From assembly GCF_900107745.1 (NCBI RefSeq), contig NZ_FNRO01000008.1, positions 1-64,000 on the forward strand: 64,000 bases of DNA, written 5' to 3'. Position numbers and translations under genes: made by a program. The notes under the pieces were generated by a model, which was given only the letters and a program-made list of their open reading frames with translations, did not search any database and was not told the origin of the DNA. The stretch is from Variovorax sp. YR216 (lineage in GTDB: Bacteria > Pseudomonadota > Gammaproteobacteria > Burkholderiales > Burkholderiaceae_C). Shown here in pieces: positions 7,441-15,061 of the stretch. Numbering within the stretch: position 1 is the first letter of the stretch; each line of letters begins with the position of its first letter.

Positions 7441-8220
7441 TCAACAGGCTGGGGAAAACACCTGCGCCGAGGCCTCGTCAATGGCCATGGGGACGCCGGC
7501 GGGCTTGCTGGAGCGCTCCGTCTGCGTCAGGCGATAGCCGAGGCGGGGGCACGTCTCGAGATCCCAGCCGTGCTGGCCGCGCAGCCGGAGCGAGGATCGC
7601 AGCTCCTTGATGACACTCCCGATGTTGTCGATCCGGTGCCGCGCCAGCCCCTGTTCGTCCGGCGGCAGCATCAGGGTCAACGTCCGCTTGGGGACGATCT
7701 GGCCGGCGCGGAAGAAGAGTTCCAGCGCGATGTCGAAGGCAACCGGGTCGAGCCCGGTCTGACGGCCGTCGAAAGCGACGACCCGCCTCGCCGGCTCGAA
7801 GGTGTAGTCGCCCCAGGCCATCTTGAGCGGCGCCTTGTCGATGCCGATGGCACTGAACAGCGAAAGGACCGCCATGCAAAGGTCCGGGAAATATCGGGGC
7901 GAGGCGACGACCAGGTTGTCGGTCGGCGGGACCGGCCCGGCGTCCCTCCCGAACCGGGCGAGCAGCAACGGGAGTTTCGGGCCGACGAGTTCGCGCAGGC
8001 TCTGCAGGAATGGCCGCCCGAGGCTGTCCGCGACTGGCACTTCGCCAACCAGCAGCATCTCGAGCATCGATGCATCGGGGCCGACCTCGATCAGTTCATC
8101 GAGGCTGACGAACACGAGCGGCGCATAGCCGGCGGCGCGAAAGATGCGGCGCGCAAATTCGCGCGTACGCAAGCTATAGGCGAGCACACCGACTCGCCGG
8201 CGGGCGGCGGAACAACGCAT
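7441..8220 (-). CDS. Winged-helix (OmpR-type) transcriptional regulator with non-canonical N-terminal domain
   Basis: The 259-residue protein ends in an OmpR/PhoB-type winged helix (about 150-250; WGDYTFEPARRVVAFDGR, then LTLMLPPDEQGLARHRIDNIGSVIKELR and a final LGYRLT hairpin). The N-terminal 130 residues resemble a receiver in length, but I see no acidic pocket or phospho-acceptor Asp in the right context. It may be a pseudo-receiver or an unrelated sensor. ATG 8220 is chosen; a GTG at 8271 would add 17 residues. No histidine kinase is adjacent. Its target is unknown; it sits between ssb and another orphan regulator. Confidence 0.7.
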   Translation of the reverse strand: MRCSAARRRVGVLAYSLRTREFARRIFRAAGYAPLVFVSLDELIEVGPDASMLEMLLVGEVPVADSLGRPFLQSLRELVGPKLPLLLARFGRDAGPVPPTDNLVVASPRYFPDLCMAVLSLFSAIGIDKAPLKMAWGDYTFEPARRVVAFDGRQTGLDPVAFDIALELFFRAGQIVPKRTLTLMLPPDEQGLARHRIDNIGSVIKELRSSLRLRGQHGWDLETCPRLGYRLTQTERSSKPAGVPMAIDEASAQVFSPAC

Positions 8221-8484
8221 GGTGGTGCGGCCCCGTTCAGCGCGCGAAGGCGGATCGACGTCCGCGCGCACCGCCAGGCAGCGCCCGGCACTGAAGGGGA
8301 ACGTGATCCCGGGAGAATGGAAGTGGGGTCGGCAAGGCCAGCCCTTGGGCCACTGAGGCAGTCATGTTGTTTCCCTGGTGCACTGCGCGGCGCGTGCACC
8401 TGTTGTTGGTATTTCGATCCACGCCGGAGCGTCGTGCAGCGGGCGACGGCGTCTGCCCGCCTGCATGCGTGAGCCGGCGTCGCG
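8221..8484. other. Intergenic region between two orphan regulators, nothing recognised
   Basis: This 264 bp holds the presumed promoter of the winged-helix regulator and the 3-prime flank of the response regulator gene. I find no terminator with a T-run, no clear operator and no convincing small gene. Confidence 0.35.
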
Positions 8485-9117
8485 TCAGGTGACGAGGCGG
8501 TGGGTGCGAGAAAAATCGACCAGCTCGACCAGGCTGGAGATGTTCAGCTTCTCGAAGATTCGCGCCTTGTAGCCACTGATCGTCTTGTTGCTGATGAGCA
8601 GGATTTCGGCGATTTCCTTGTTGCTCAGCCCGCGCGCGAGATGCTGGAGAACCGTGAGCTCCCGGTCCGACAGCCGGCGGATCAAGGCATTCGGGCGCGA
8701 GCCGTCCAGCAGGGTCGACTGCGAAGCGAGGATCGATGTCGCGAAGATGCTGTAGCCCGCGAGAACAGCGTGCGCTGCATGGATCAGCCGCTGCAGATCC
8801 TCGGACTTGCTGATGAACGCATTCGCACCGGCCTTGACCGCCCGGGCACCGAAGATCGACTCTTCCTGGCCCGACAGCACGATCAGCTTGGTCTCGGGCA
8901 ACGCCTTGCGGACCCGCTCGATCACGTCGAGCCCGTTCAGCCGGGGCAGTTCGAGATCAAGGACCACCAGTTCCGGGGCCAGTTCGCGGATCGTCTCGAG
9001 GGCCGAAGGGCCGTCCCCGGCCTCGCCGATGACTTCGAACTGATGGGTGCCTGTCAGTGCGGTCCGAACCGCCAGGCGGATCGCCGGGTGACCGTCGACG
9101 ACGACTACTGAATGCAT
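8485..9117 (-). CDS. NarL/FixJ-type response regulator
   Basis: The 210-residue protein has an N-terminal receiver (about 1-120) with phospho-acceptor Asp54 in VVLDLELP, the switch Ser82 and Lys104, and a C-terminal LuxR helix-turn-helix (about 145-205; LSDRELTVLQHLARGLSNKEIAEILLISNKTI). The acidic pocket has one Asp (Asp8) instead of the usual pair. Overall it resembles BvgA/EvgA-type regulators. ATG 9117 is selected because AAGGGAGA lies six bases upstream. No cognate sensor kinase is in the window. It is divergent from uvrA. Confidence 0.88.
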   Translation of the reverse strand: MHSVVVVDGHPAIRLAVRTALTGTHQFEVIGEAGDGPSALETIRELAPELVVLDLELPRLNGLDVIERVRKALPETKLIVLSGQEESIFGARAVKAGANAFISKSEDLQRLIHAAHAVLAGYSIFATSILASQSTLLDGSRPNALIRRLSDRELTVLQHLARGLSNKEIAEILLISNKTISGYKARIFEKLNISSLVELVDFSRTHRLVT

Positions 9118-9329
9118 ATTTCTCCCTTGCGTTGACATCAGCGGCGGAGCATAGCGGCGCCCCTCTGCGATCGGCGACCTTTCCCCGATTGAGGGTCATT
9201 TTTCAGATTCTTCTTGTCCGCAAGGGAGGATTTCTTGCCAGGGCACACGTGTCCGCGCCCGAATTCCCGGCACATGCCCCGAAACACGCAGGCACTTATC
9301 ATGTCCGGTTGCCCAGAATCGACCGCCCC

Positions 9330-12300
9330 GTGAATCCCACCCCCGATGACGCCTACCTCGGTGCCGTGCTTGCGCAGCAGCGCATCAGCATTCGCGGCGC
9401 CCGAACGCACAACCTCAAGAACGTCGACCTCGACATCCCGCGCAACAAGCTGGTGGTGATCACCGGCCTGTCGGGGTCGGGCAAGTCGAGTCTCGCGTTC
9501 GACACGCTGTACGCCGAGGGGCAGCGCCGCTACGTGGAGAGCCTCTCGGCCTATGCGCGGCAGTTCCTGCAGTTGATGGACAAGCCGGACGTCGACGTCA
9601 TCGAAGGCCTGTCCCCGGCGATCAGCATCGAGCAGAAGGCGACCAGTCACAACCCGCGCTCCACCGTGGGCACGGTGACCGAGATCCACGACTACCTGCG
9701 CCTGCTGTACGCGCGCGCCGGCACGCCCTACTGCCCCGATCACGACATGCCGCTGCAGGCGCAGACGGTGAGCCAGATGGTGGATGCGGTCCTCGCGATT
9801 CCCGACGAGCCGCGGCTGATGATCCTGGCGCCAGTCGCGCGCGAGAAGAAGGGCGAATTTCTCGAGCTCTTCGCCGAGATGCAGGCGCAGGGCTACATCC
9901 GCTTCCGCGTCGACGGGCAGACCTACGAATACAACGACCTGCCCAAGCTCAAAAAGACCGAGAAGCACGACATCGACGTGGTGATCGACCGCCTGCGCGC
10001 GCGCCCCGACATGCAGCAGCGCCTCGCGGAGAGCTTCGAGGCCGCGCTTCGCCTCGCGGACGGCCGCGCGATCGCGCTCGAAATGGATGCACCTGCAACC
10101 GAGACGCCTGCATCCGGATTGCCGCCCGCGCGCGAGCACCTCTTCAACGCAAAGTTCGCCTGCCCGATCTGCCACTACTCGCTGGCCGAACTCGAGCCGC
10201 GCCTCTTCTCCTTCAACTCGCCGGTGGGTGCCTGCCCGACGTGCGACGGCCTCGGCAACCGGGAGTTCTTCGACCCCGCGCGAGTGGTCGCCTTTCCGTC
10301 ACTGAGCCTCGCCAGCGGCGCGGTGAAGGGCTGGGACCGCCGCAACGGCTACTACTTCAGCATGCTGGAGAGCGTCGCCAAGCACTACAAGTTCGACATC
10401 GACAAGCCTTTCGAGGAGCTGCCCGCTTCGGTGCAGCAGGCGGTGCTGAACGGCTCGATGCAGGAAGAGATCAAGTTCTCCTACGTGATGGAAAGCGGCC
10501 AGCAGGCCGGCAAGAAGCTGGTACGCAAGCATCCCTTCGAAGGGATCATCCCGAACATGGAGCGCCGCTATCGCGAGACCGATTCCGCGATGGTGCGCGA
10601 AGACCTCTCGCGCTTCCGCAACCTCCAGCCCTGCCCCGACTGCGAAGGCACGCGCCTGCGGCGCGAGGCGCGCAACGTGTTCCTGGTGGACGACGCAGGC
10701 CCGGAACCGCGCCGCATGGCGATCTACGAGATCAGCCACGCCACGCTGCGCGAGAGCTTCGACTATTTCCGCACGCTGCACCTGCGCGGCGCCAAGGCCG
10801 AGATCGCCGACAAGGTGGTGCGCGAGATCGGCCTCAGGCTCAAGTTCCTCAACGACGTCGGGCTCAACTACCTGAGTCTCGACCGAAGCGCCGAGACGCT
10901 CTCCGGCGGCGAAGCGCAGCGCATCCGCCTCGCTTCGCAGATCGGCTCCGGGCTCACCGGCGTGATGTACGTGCTCGACGAACCCAGCATCGGCCTGCAC
11001 CAGCGCGACAACGACCGCCTCATCGGCACGCTGAAGCACCTGCGCGACATCGGCAACAGCGTGATCGTGGTCGAGCACGACGAGGACATGATCCACGCGG
11101 CCGACCACATCATCGACATGGGCCCCGGCGCGGGCGTGCATGGCGGACGCGTGATGGCGCAGGGCAACTACGCGCAGGTCGCGGGCAATCCGGATTCGCT
11201 CACAGGCCAGTACCTCTCGGGCGAAAAGAAGATCGCCGTTCCGGCACGGCGCACGCCATGGCTGCCGGTGGTCACGAAAGACGCGCCTGAAACGGCGAAG
11301 AAAGCGTCGCGCTTCCCGCCGAGCGCCGCGGCCGAACGACGCGCCGCGCGCGAAGCCGCTCATCTCGCCACGCAGAGCAACGTGCAGGAAATCCGCGTCG
11401 TCGGCGCGACCGGCAACAACCTCAAGAACGTGAACGTGGCCTTTCCGGTCGGCCTGCTGACTTGCGTCACCGGCGTCTCGGGCTCGGGCAAATCGACGCT
11501 GGTCAACGACACGCTCTACACCGCGGTGGCGCGCACGCTCTACCGCGCGCACGAGGAGCCGGCCGCGCACGAGGCGATCGAGGGCATCGAGTACTTCGAC
11601 AAGGTCATCAGCGTCGACCAGTCGCCCATCGGCCGCACGCCGCGCAGCAACCCGGCGACCTACACCGGCCTCTTCACGCCGATCCGCGAACTGATGGCCG
11701 AGACCAACACCGCGCGCGAGCGCGGCTACGGCCCCGGCCGCTTCAGCTTCAACGTCGCGGGCGGCCGCTGCGAGGCCTGCCAGGGCGACGGCGTGGTGAA
11801 AGTCGAGATGCACTTCCTGCCCGACGTGTACGTGCCCTGCGAGGTGTGCCACGGCCAGCGCTACAACCGCGAGACGCTGGAGGTGCAGTACAAGGGCCGC
11901 AACATCGCGCAGATCCTCGACATGACCGTGGAGACCGCCTACGAGTTCCTGAAGGCCGTGCCCACCATCGAACGCAAGCTGCGCACCCTGCTCGACGTCG
12001 GCCTGAGCTACATCAAGCTGGGACAGGCCGCGACGACGCTGTCGGGTGGCGAGGCGCAGCGGGTGAAGCTCGCGCTCGAGCTCAGCAAGCGCGACACCGG
12101 ACGCACGCTCTACATCCTCGACGAGCCGACCACCGGCCTGCACTTCGCGGACATCGAGTTGCTGCTCAAGGTGCTGCACCAGTTGCGCGACGCGGGCAAC
12201 ACCATCGTGGTGATCGAACACAACCTCGACGTGATCAAGACCGCGGACTGGCTGATCGACATGGGGCCGGAAGGCGGCGCCGGTGGCGGCACGGTGGTGG

Positions 12301-12380
12301 GGGTGGGGACGCCGGAGACGATCGCGGCGAACGAGGCGAGCCATACCGGGCGCTATCTCAAGCGGCTGCTGCCCGGCTGA
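9330..12380 (+). CDS. uvrA: UvrABC nucleotide excision repair ATPase subunit A
   Basis: UvrA recognises bulky DNA lesions and loads UvrB. The protein of about 1016 residues has two ABC ATPase halves with Walker A motifs GLSGSGKSS and GVSGSGKST, signature motifs LSGGEAQRIRLA and LSGGEAQRVKLA, and zinc-binding Cys clusters (CPICHYSL..CPTCDG and CEACQGDG..CEVCHGQ). GTG 9330 is the most likely start, giving about 20 residues before ISIRGARTHNLKN. The frame is open further upstream and a GTG at 9249 is an alternative; no ribosome site decides it. I looked for a LexA box upstream and saw none. Confidence 0.96.
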   Translation: MNPTPDDAYLGAVLAQQRISIRGARTHNLKNVDLDIPRNKLVVITGLSGSGKSSLAFDTLYAEGQRRYVESLSAYARQFLQLMDKPDVDVIEGLSPAISIEQKATSHNPRSTVGTVTEIHDYLRLLYARAGTPYCPDHDMPLQAQTVSQMVDAVLAIPDEPRLMILAPVAREKKGEFLELFAEMQAQGYIRFRVDGQTYEYNDLPKLKKTEKHDIDVVIDRLRARPDMQQRLAESFEAALRLADGRAIALEMDAPATETPASGLPPAREHLFNAKFACPICHYSLAELEPRLFSFNSPVGACPTCDGLGNREFFDPARVVAFPSLSLASGAVKGWDRRNGYYFSMLESVAKHYKFDIDKPFEELPASVQQAVLNGSMQEEIKFSYVMESGQQAGKKLVRKHPFEGIIPNMERRYRETDSAMVREDLSRFRNLQPCPDCEGTRLRREARNVFLVDDAGPEPRRMAIYEISHATLRESFDYFRTLHLRGAKAEIADKVVREIGLRLKFLNDVGLNYLSLDRSAETLSGGEAQRIRLASQIGSGLTGVMYVLDEPSIGLHQRDNDRLIGTLKHLRDIGNSVIVVEHDEDMIHAADHIIDMGPGAGVHGGRVMAQGNYAQVAGNPDSLTGQYLSGEKKIAVPARRTPWLPVVTKDAPETAKKASRFPPSAAAERRAAREAAHLATQSNVQEIRVVGATGNNLKNVNVAFPVGLLTCVTGVSGSGKSTLVNDTLYTAVARTLYRAHEEPAAHEAIEGIEYFDKVISVDQSPIGRTPRSNPATYTGLFTPIRELMAETNTARERGYGPGRFSFNVAGGRCEACQGDGVVKVEMHFLPDVYVPCEVCHGQRYNRETLEVQYKGRNIAQILDMTVETAYEFLKAVPTIERKLRTLLDVGLSYIKLGQAATTLSGGEAQRVKLALELSKRDTGRTLYILDEPTTGLHFADIELLLKVLHQLRDAGNTIVVIEHNLDVIKTADWLIDMGPEGGAGGGTVVGVGTPETIAANEASHTGRYLKRLLPG

Positions 12381-12395
12381 CGAAGCCGCCGCGAC

Positions 12396-12412
12396 ATGAC
12401 CTCCGAGGTCAT
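12396..12412 (+). other. Hairpin after uvrA (ATGACCT / AGGTCAT)
   Basis: A perfect 7-base inverted repeat with a 3-base loop sits 16 bases after the uvrA stop. There is no T-run, so it is either a non-canonical terminator or an mRNA 3-prime protecting hairpin. Confidence 0.35.
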
Positions 12413-12448
12413 CGACGCCGTTCCCCTGCTCTAGGACATTGGAGGCAA

Positions 12449-12471
12449 GCCGGCGCCAAGGCGGCGCCGGC
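12449..12471 (+). other. Strong GC hairpin upstream of the orphan c-subunit gene
   Basis: GCCGGCGCC (12449-12457) and GGCGCCGGC (12463-12471) form a perfect 9-base stem with a 5-base loop, 40 bases before the c-subunit ATG. It could end uvrA transcription or fold in the leader of the following gene. No U-tract follows. Confidence 0.4.
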
Positions 12472-12511
12472 AGCAACCGGGCCGAACATCCAAGGCCAAC
12501 GAAAGAGCATC

Positions 12512-12751
12512 ATGAACGGCTTCGACACCCTCCCCCTCGCTGCAGGTCTCCTCATCGGCATCGCCGCCGTGGGCTCGTGCCTCGGCATCGGCATCGTCGG
12601 TTCGAAGCTCCTCGAAGGCACCGCGCGCCAGCCGGAACTCAAGGACACACTGCAGACGCAGTTCTTCCTGATCGCGGGCGTGACGGACGCGGCGTTCATC
12701 ATCGCCACCGGCATCGGCCTGTGGTTCGCGACCGCCAATCCGTTCAGGTAG
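12512..12751 (+). CDS. Stand-alone F-type ATP synthase c subunit (AtpE-like)
   Basis: This 79-residue, two-helix proteolipid has the hallmarks of F0 subunit c. Helix 1 is Gly-rich (about 8-31, GLLIGIAAVGSCLGIGIVG), the polar loop is ARQPE (38-42), and helix 2 (about 50-72) carries the proton-carrying acid Asp59 in GVTDAAFI, ending in ANPF. I see no sodium-site signature (no Gln in helix 1, no ES..Y in helix 2), so a proton ring is expected. No other atp gene is nearby: it follows uvrA and faces an OYE reductase gene. It is most likely a duplicated atpE copy; whether it enters an ATP synthase ring is unknown. Confidence 0.85.
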   Translation: MNGFDTLPLAAGLLIGIAAVGSCLGIGIVGSKLLEGTARQPELKDTLQTQFFLIAGVTDAAFIIATGIGLWFATANPFR

Positions 12752-12828
12752 CCAACCCGCAGGTTGCACGCATCCGCTGAATGCCGACGTCCCCGCGGCC
12801 GGCGCAGCCAGGCCCGTTCGCGAAACAC

Positions 12829-12912
12829 CGCGGAACCGGCTTGGCCGGGCCGCTGGTGTTGCCCCCTCGCAGGGGGTGCAGAGCCACACGAAGTGGGCGA
12901 GGCTGGGGGTGA
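12829..12912 (+). repeat. Dispersed 84 bp intergenic repeat, copy A
   Basis: This copy begins CGCGGAACCGGCTTGGCC, continues with a CCCCCT..AGGGGG hairpin and ends ACACGAAGTGGGCGAGG then CTGGGGGTGA. It fills the gap between the c-subunit gene and the convergent OYE reductase stop. Three other copies occur in the window. Confidence 0.85.
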
Positions 12913-12913
12913 G

Positions 12914-14026
12914 CTATCTCTGCCCTATGCGGGCGTCGCCGAAAAGGGCCTTGAGTTCGCGCGGCTGGGAGCGCCAGTACTGCGGTGGCGCCTCGACCTG
13001 CGCGCCGAGTTCGGCGGCAGCGCGCCAGGGCCAGTGCGGCTCGAACAGGATCGCGCGCGCCACGGCCACCAGATCGGCCTCGCCGGACGCCACGATCGCT
13101 TCGGCCTGTGCAGGCTCGGTGACGAGGCCGACCGCCACGGTGGGCAGCCCCGCACCCCGCTTCACCTGCTCGGCCAACGGCACCTGGTAGCCCGGCCCGA
13201 TAGGGATCTTCTGCTGCGGCGAGACACCGCCCGAAGACACGTGCATGAAGCTGCAGCCGCGTTGCGCCAGCGCCTTGCCGAAGGCGATGCTTTGTTCCAC
13301 GTCCCAGCCGCCCTCGACCCAGTCGGTGGCCGAGATCCGCACACCCACGGGCACGCGCCCGGGCACTGCCGCGCGCACCGCATCGAAGACTTCCAGCGGA
13401 AAACGCATGCGGCTCTCAAGCGAACCGCCGTACGCATCGGCGCGCTGATTGGCGATCGGGGAAAGGAACTGATGCAGCAGATAGCCGTGCGCCGCATGGA
13501 GCTCGATCGCGTCGAGACCCAGCGCGTCGGCGCGCTGCGCCGCGCGGACGAACGCGGATTTGACGCGCGCCAGCCCCGCGGCATCGAGAGCCACGGGCAG
13601 CGGTTCGCCCGGCGCGTGCGGAAGGGCCGACGGCGCCACCGTCTGCCACGCGCCCTCGGCCGGGGTCAGGCACTGGCCGCCCTCCCATGGCACGTGGCTC
13701 GAAGCCTTGCGGCCTGCATGGCCGAGCTGGATCGCGACCGGAATGCGCGAATGTCGACGGATGGCCTTCAGCACGCGCGCCAGCGCGGCCTCGTTGTCGT
13801 CGGTGTACAGCCCGAGGTCACCGTGCGTGATGCGGCCGATCTCCTCCACCGCGGTCGCCTCGATGATCAGCAACCCGGCGCCCGACAACGCGAGCTGGCC
13901 GAGATGGATCATGTGCCAGTCGCCCGCGTTACCGTTCTCCGCCGAGTACTGGCACATCGGAGCGATCACGATCCGGTTGCGAAGCGGCAGCGCGCCGAGC
14001 GCGTAGGGCGAGAAAAGGGCACTCAT
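12914..14026 (-). CDS. Old-yellow-enzyme family NADH:flavin oxidoreductase (YqjM/XenA-like)
   Basis: The 370-residue protein is an FMN-dependent ene-reductase. Visible motifs are the N-terminal VIAPMCQYSAENG with the redox-tuning Cys seen in YqjM/XenA-type enzymes, IQLGHAGRK, and the substrate-binding AAHGYLLHQFLSP followed by NQRADAYGGSLE..R. It reduces activated C=C bonds with NAD(P)H. It is the last gene of the minus-strand block that starts with gentisate dioxygenase, 34 bases after the thioesterase gene, so it may be co-transcribed; the physiological substrate is unknown. ATG 14026 gives the standard start MSALFSPYALG. Confidence 0.9.
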   Translation of the reverse strand: MSALFSPYALGALPLRNRIVIAPMCQYSAENGNAGDWHMIHLGQLALSGAGLLIIEATAVEEIGRITHGDLGLYTDDNEAALARVLKAIRRHSRIPVAIQLGHAGRKASSHVPWEGGQCLTPAEGAWQTVAPSALPHAPGEPLPVALDAAGLARVKSAFVRAAQRADALGLDAIELHAAHGYLLHQFLSPIANQRADAYGGSLESRMRFPLEVFDAVRAAVPGRVPVGVRISATDWVEGGWDVEQSIAFGKALAQRGCSFMHVSSGGVSPQQKIPIGPGYQVPLAEQVKRGAGLPTVAVGLVTEPAQAEAIVASGEADLVAVARAILFEPHWPWRAAAELGAQVEAPPQYWRSQPRELKALFGDARIGQR

Positions 14027-14060
14027 GGCGAACTCCGCGGGTTGATGGCGACGGGCGCCC

Positions 14061-14978
14061 CTAGATCGGCGCCGCGCGGCCCGCACTCGACAACAGGCTT
14101 CCCTTGGGCAGGATGCGCAGCATCCCTTCCTGCGCAGTCGAGGCGACCAGCCGGCCGTCGCGCGTGAAGACACTGCCGCGACAAAAGCCGCGCGCACCGC
14201 CCGCGCTCGGCGAATCGAGCACGTAGAGCAGCCACTCGTCCATGCGGAAATCGCGGTGGAACCACATCGCGTGGTCCAGGCTCGCGGGGCGAACCTGCCC
14301 GCTCATGAAGCTCAGGCCATGCGGCAGCATCGCGGCGCGCAGCAGGCCGTGGTCCGATGCGTAGGCGAGGAGCGCGCGATGCACCAGCGGGTCGTCCGGC
14401 AGCGGCGCGATCGCGCGCATCCAGAGTGCGCTTTCCGAAGGGCGCGGGGCCGGGTCCAGCGGATCGTCGGGCTCGACGCGGCGGTATTCGATGCCGTGCG
14501 GCACGAGGCCCTTGGCGCGGAAGTACGCCGGCAGGCGGTCACCGAGGGCGATGCGCTGTTCGAGCTCGCTCGGCAGGCCTTCGGGGCCGTCGAGGTGGGG
14601 CATGGCGAGCTGGTGCTCGATGCCCTTGTCGACCGTCTGGAACGAGGCCGACATCTCGAAGATGATCCGATTGCCCTGCCGCGCAATCACGTGCCGGGCG
14701 GTGAAATTGCGGCCGTCGCGCACGCGGTCCACCGCGTACTCGATGGGCGCGTGCTCGCCGGGCAGGAGGAAGTAGGCGTGCATCGAATGCACCGGGCGAT
14801 CGGCGCCGACGGTGCGGCACGCCGCCATCAGAGACTGCCCGAGCACCTGGCCGCCATAGACGGCCGGGGTGCCGATGTCTTCGCTTTGCGCGCGAAATCG
14901 GTCATCGCCCAGGGGTTCGAGGTGCATCAGCTCGACGAGGTCGTCGACGAGGCGGGCGGCGGTCGCGGGGTCGGTCAT
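14061..14978 (-). CDS. tesB: Acyl-CoA thioesterase II
   Basis: The 305-residue protein matches TesB, which hydrolyses medium- and long-chain acyl-CoA. It is a double hotdog protein: the first half holds VYGGQVLGQSLMAA and MHAYFLLPG, and the second half holds the ASLDHAMWFHRDFRMDEWLLY segment with the family's catalytic Asp. The start at 14978 gives a typical N-terminus. It is in a minus-strand run with the OYE reductase downstream and an FAD oxidoreductase upstream; no clear pathway link to gentisate is visible. Confidence 0.9.
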   Translation of the reverse strand: MTDPATAARLVDDLVELMHLEPLGDDRFRAQSEDIGTPAVYGGQVLGQSLMAACRTVGADRPVHSMHAYFLLPGEHAPIEYAVDRVRDGRNFTARHVIARQGNRIIFEMSASFQTVDKGIEHQLAMPHLDGPEGLPSELEQRIALGDRLPAYFRAKGLVPHGIEYRRVEPDDPLDPAPRPSESALWMRAIAPLPDDPLVHRALLAYASDHGLLRAAMLPHGLSFMSGQVRPASLDHAMWFHRDFRMDEWLLYVLDSPSAGGARGFCRGSVFTRDGRLVASTAQEGMLRILPKGSLLSSAGRAAPI

Positions 14979-15061
14979 GAGAAATAGCGCAGAAACGAGC
15001 CTGCAACGATAGCAAACAGATAGCCGCCGCGCTGTCTCTTTGCTGTCAGCGTGCCATCGCC

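Noticed and set aside
9118..9329. LexA (SOS) box upstream of uvrA
   Set aside because: I looked for CTGT-N8-ACAG and saw no match, so SOS control cannot be claimed from the sequence.
10299..12476. Antisense open frame of about 725 codons opposite uvrA
   Set aside because: Low-complexity Ala/His/Arg/Val sequence with no motif; uvrA on the plus strand has complete ATPase and zinc-finger motifs.
12512..12751. Sodium-type (N-ATPase) c subunit
   Set aside because: The sodium ligands (Gln in helix 1, Glu-Ser and Tyr in helix 2) are not present; helix 2 has Asp59 in a proton-type context.
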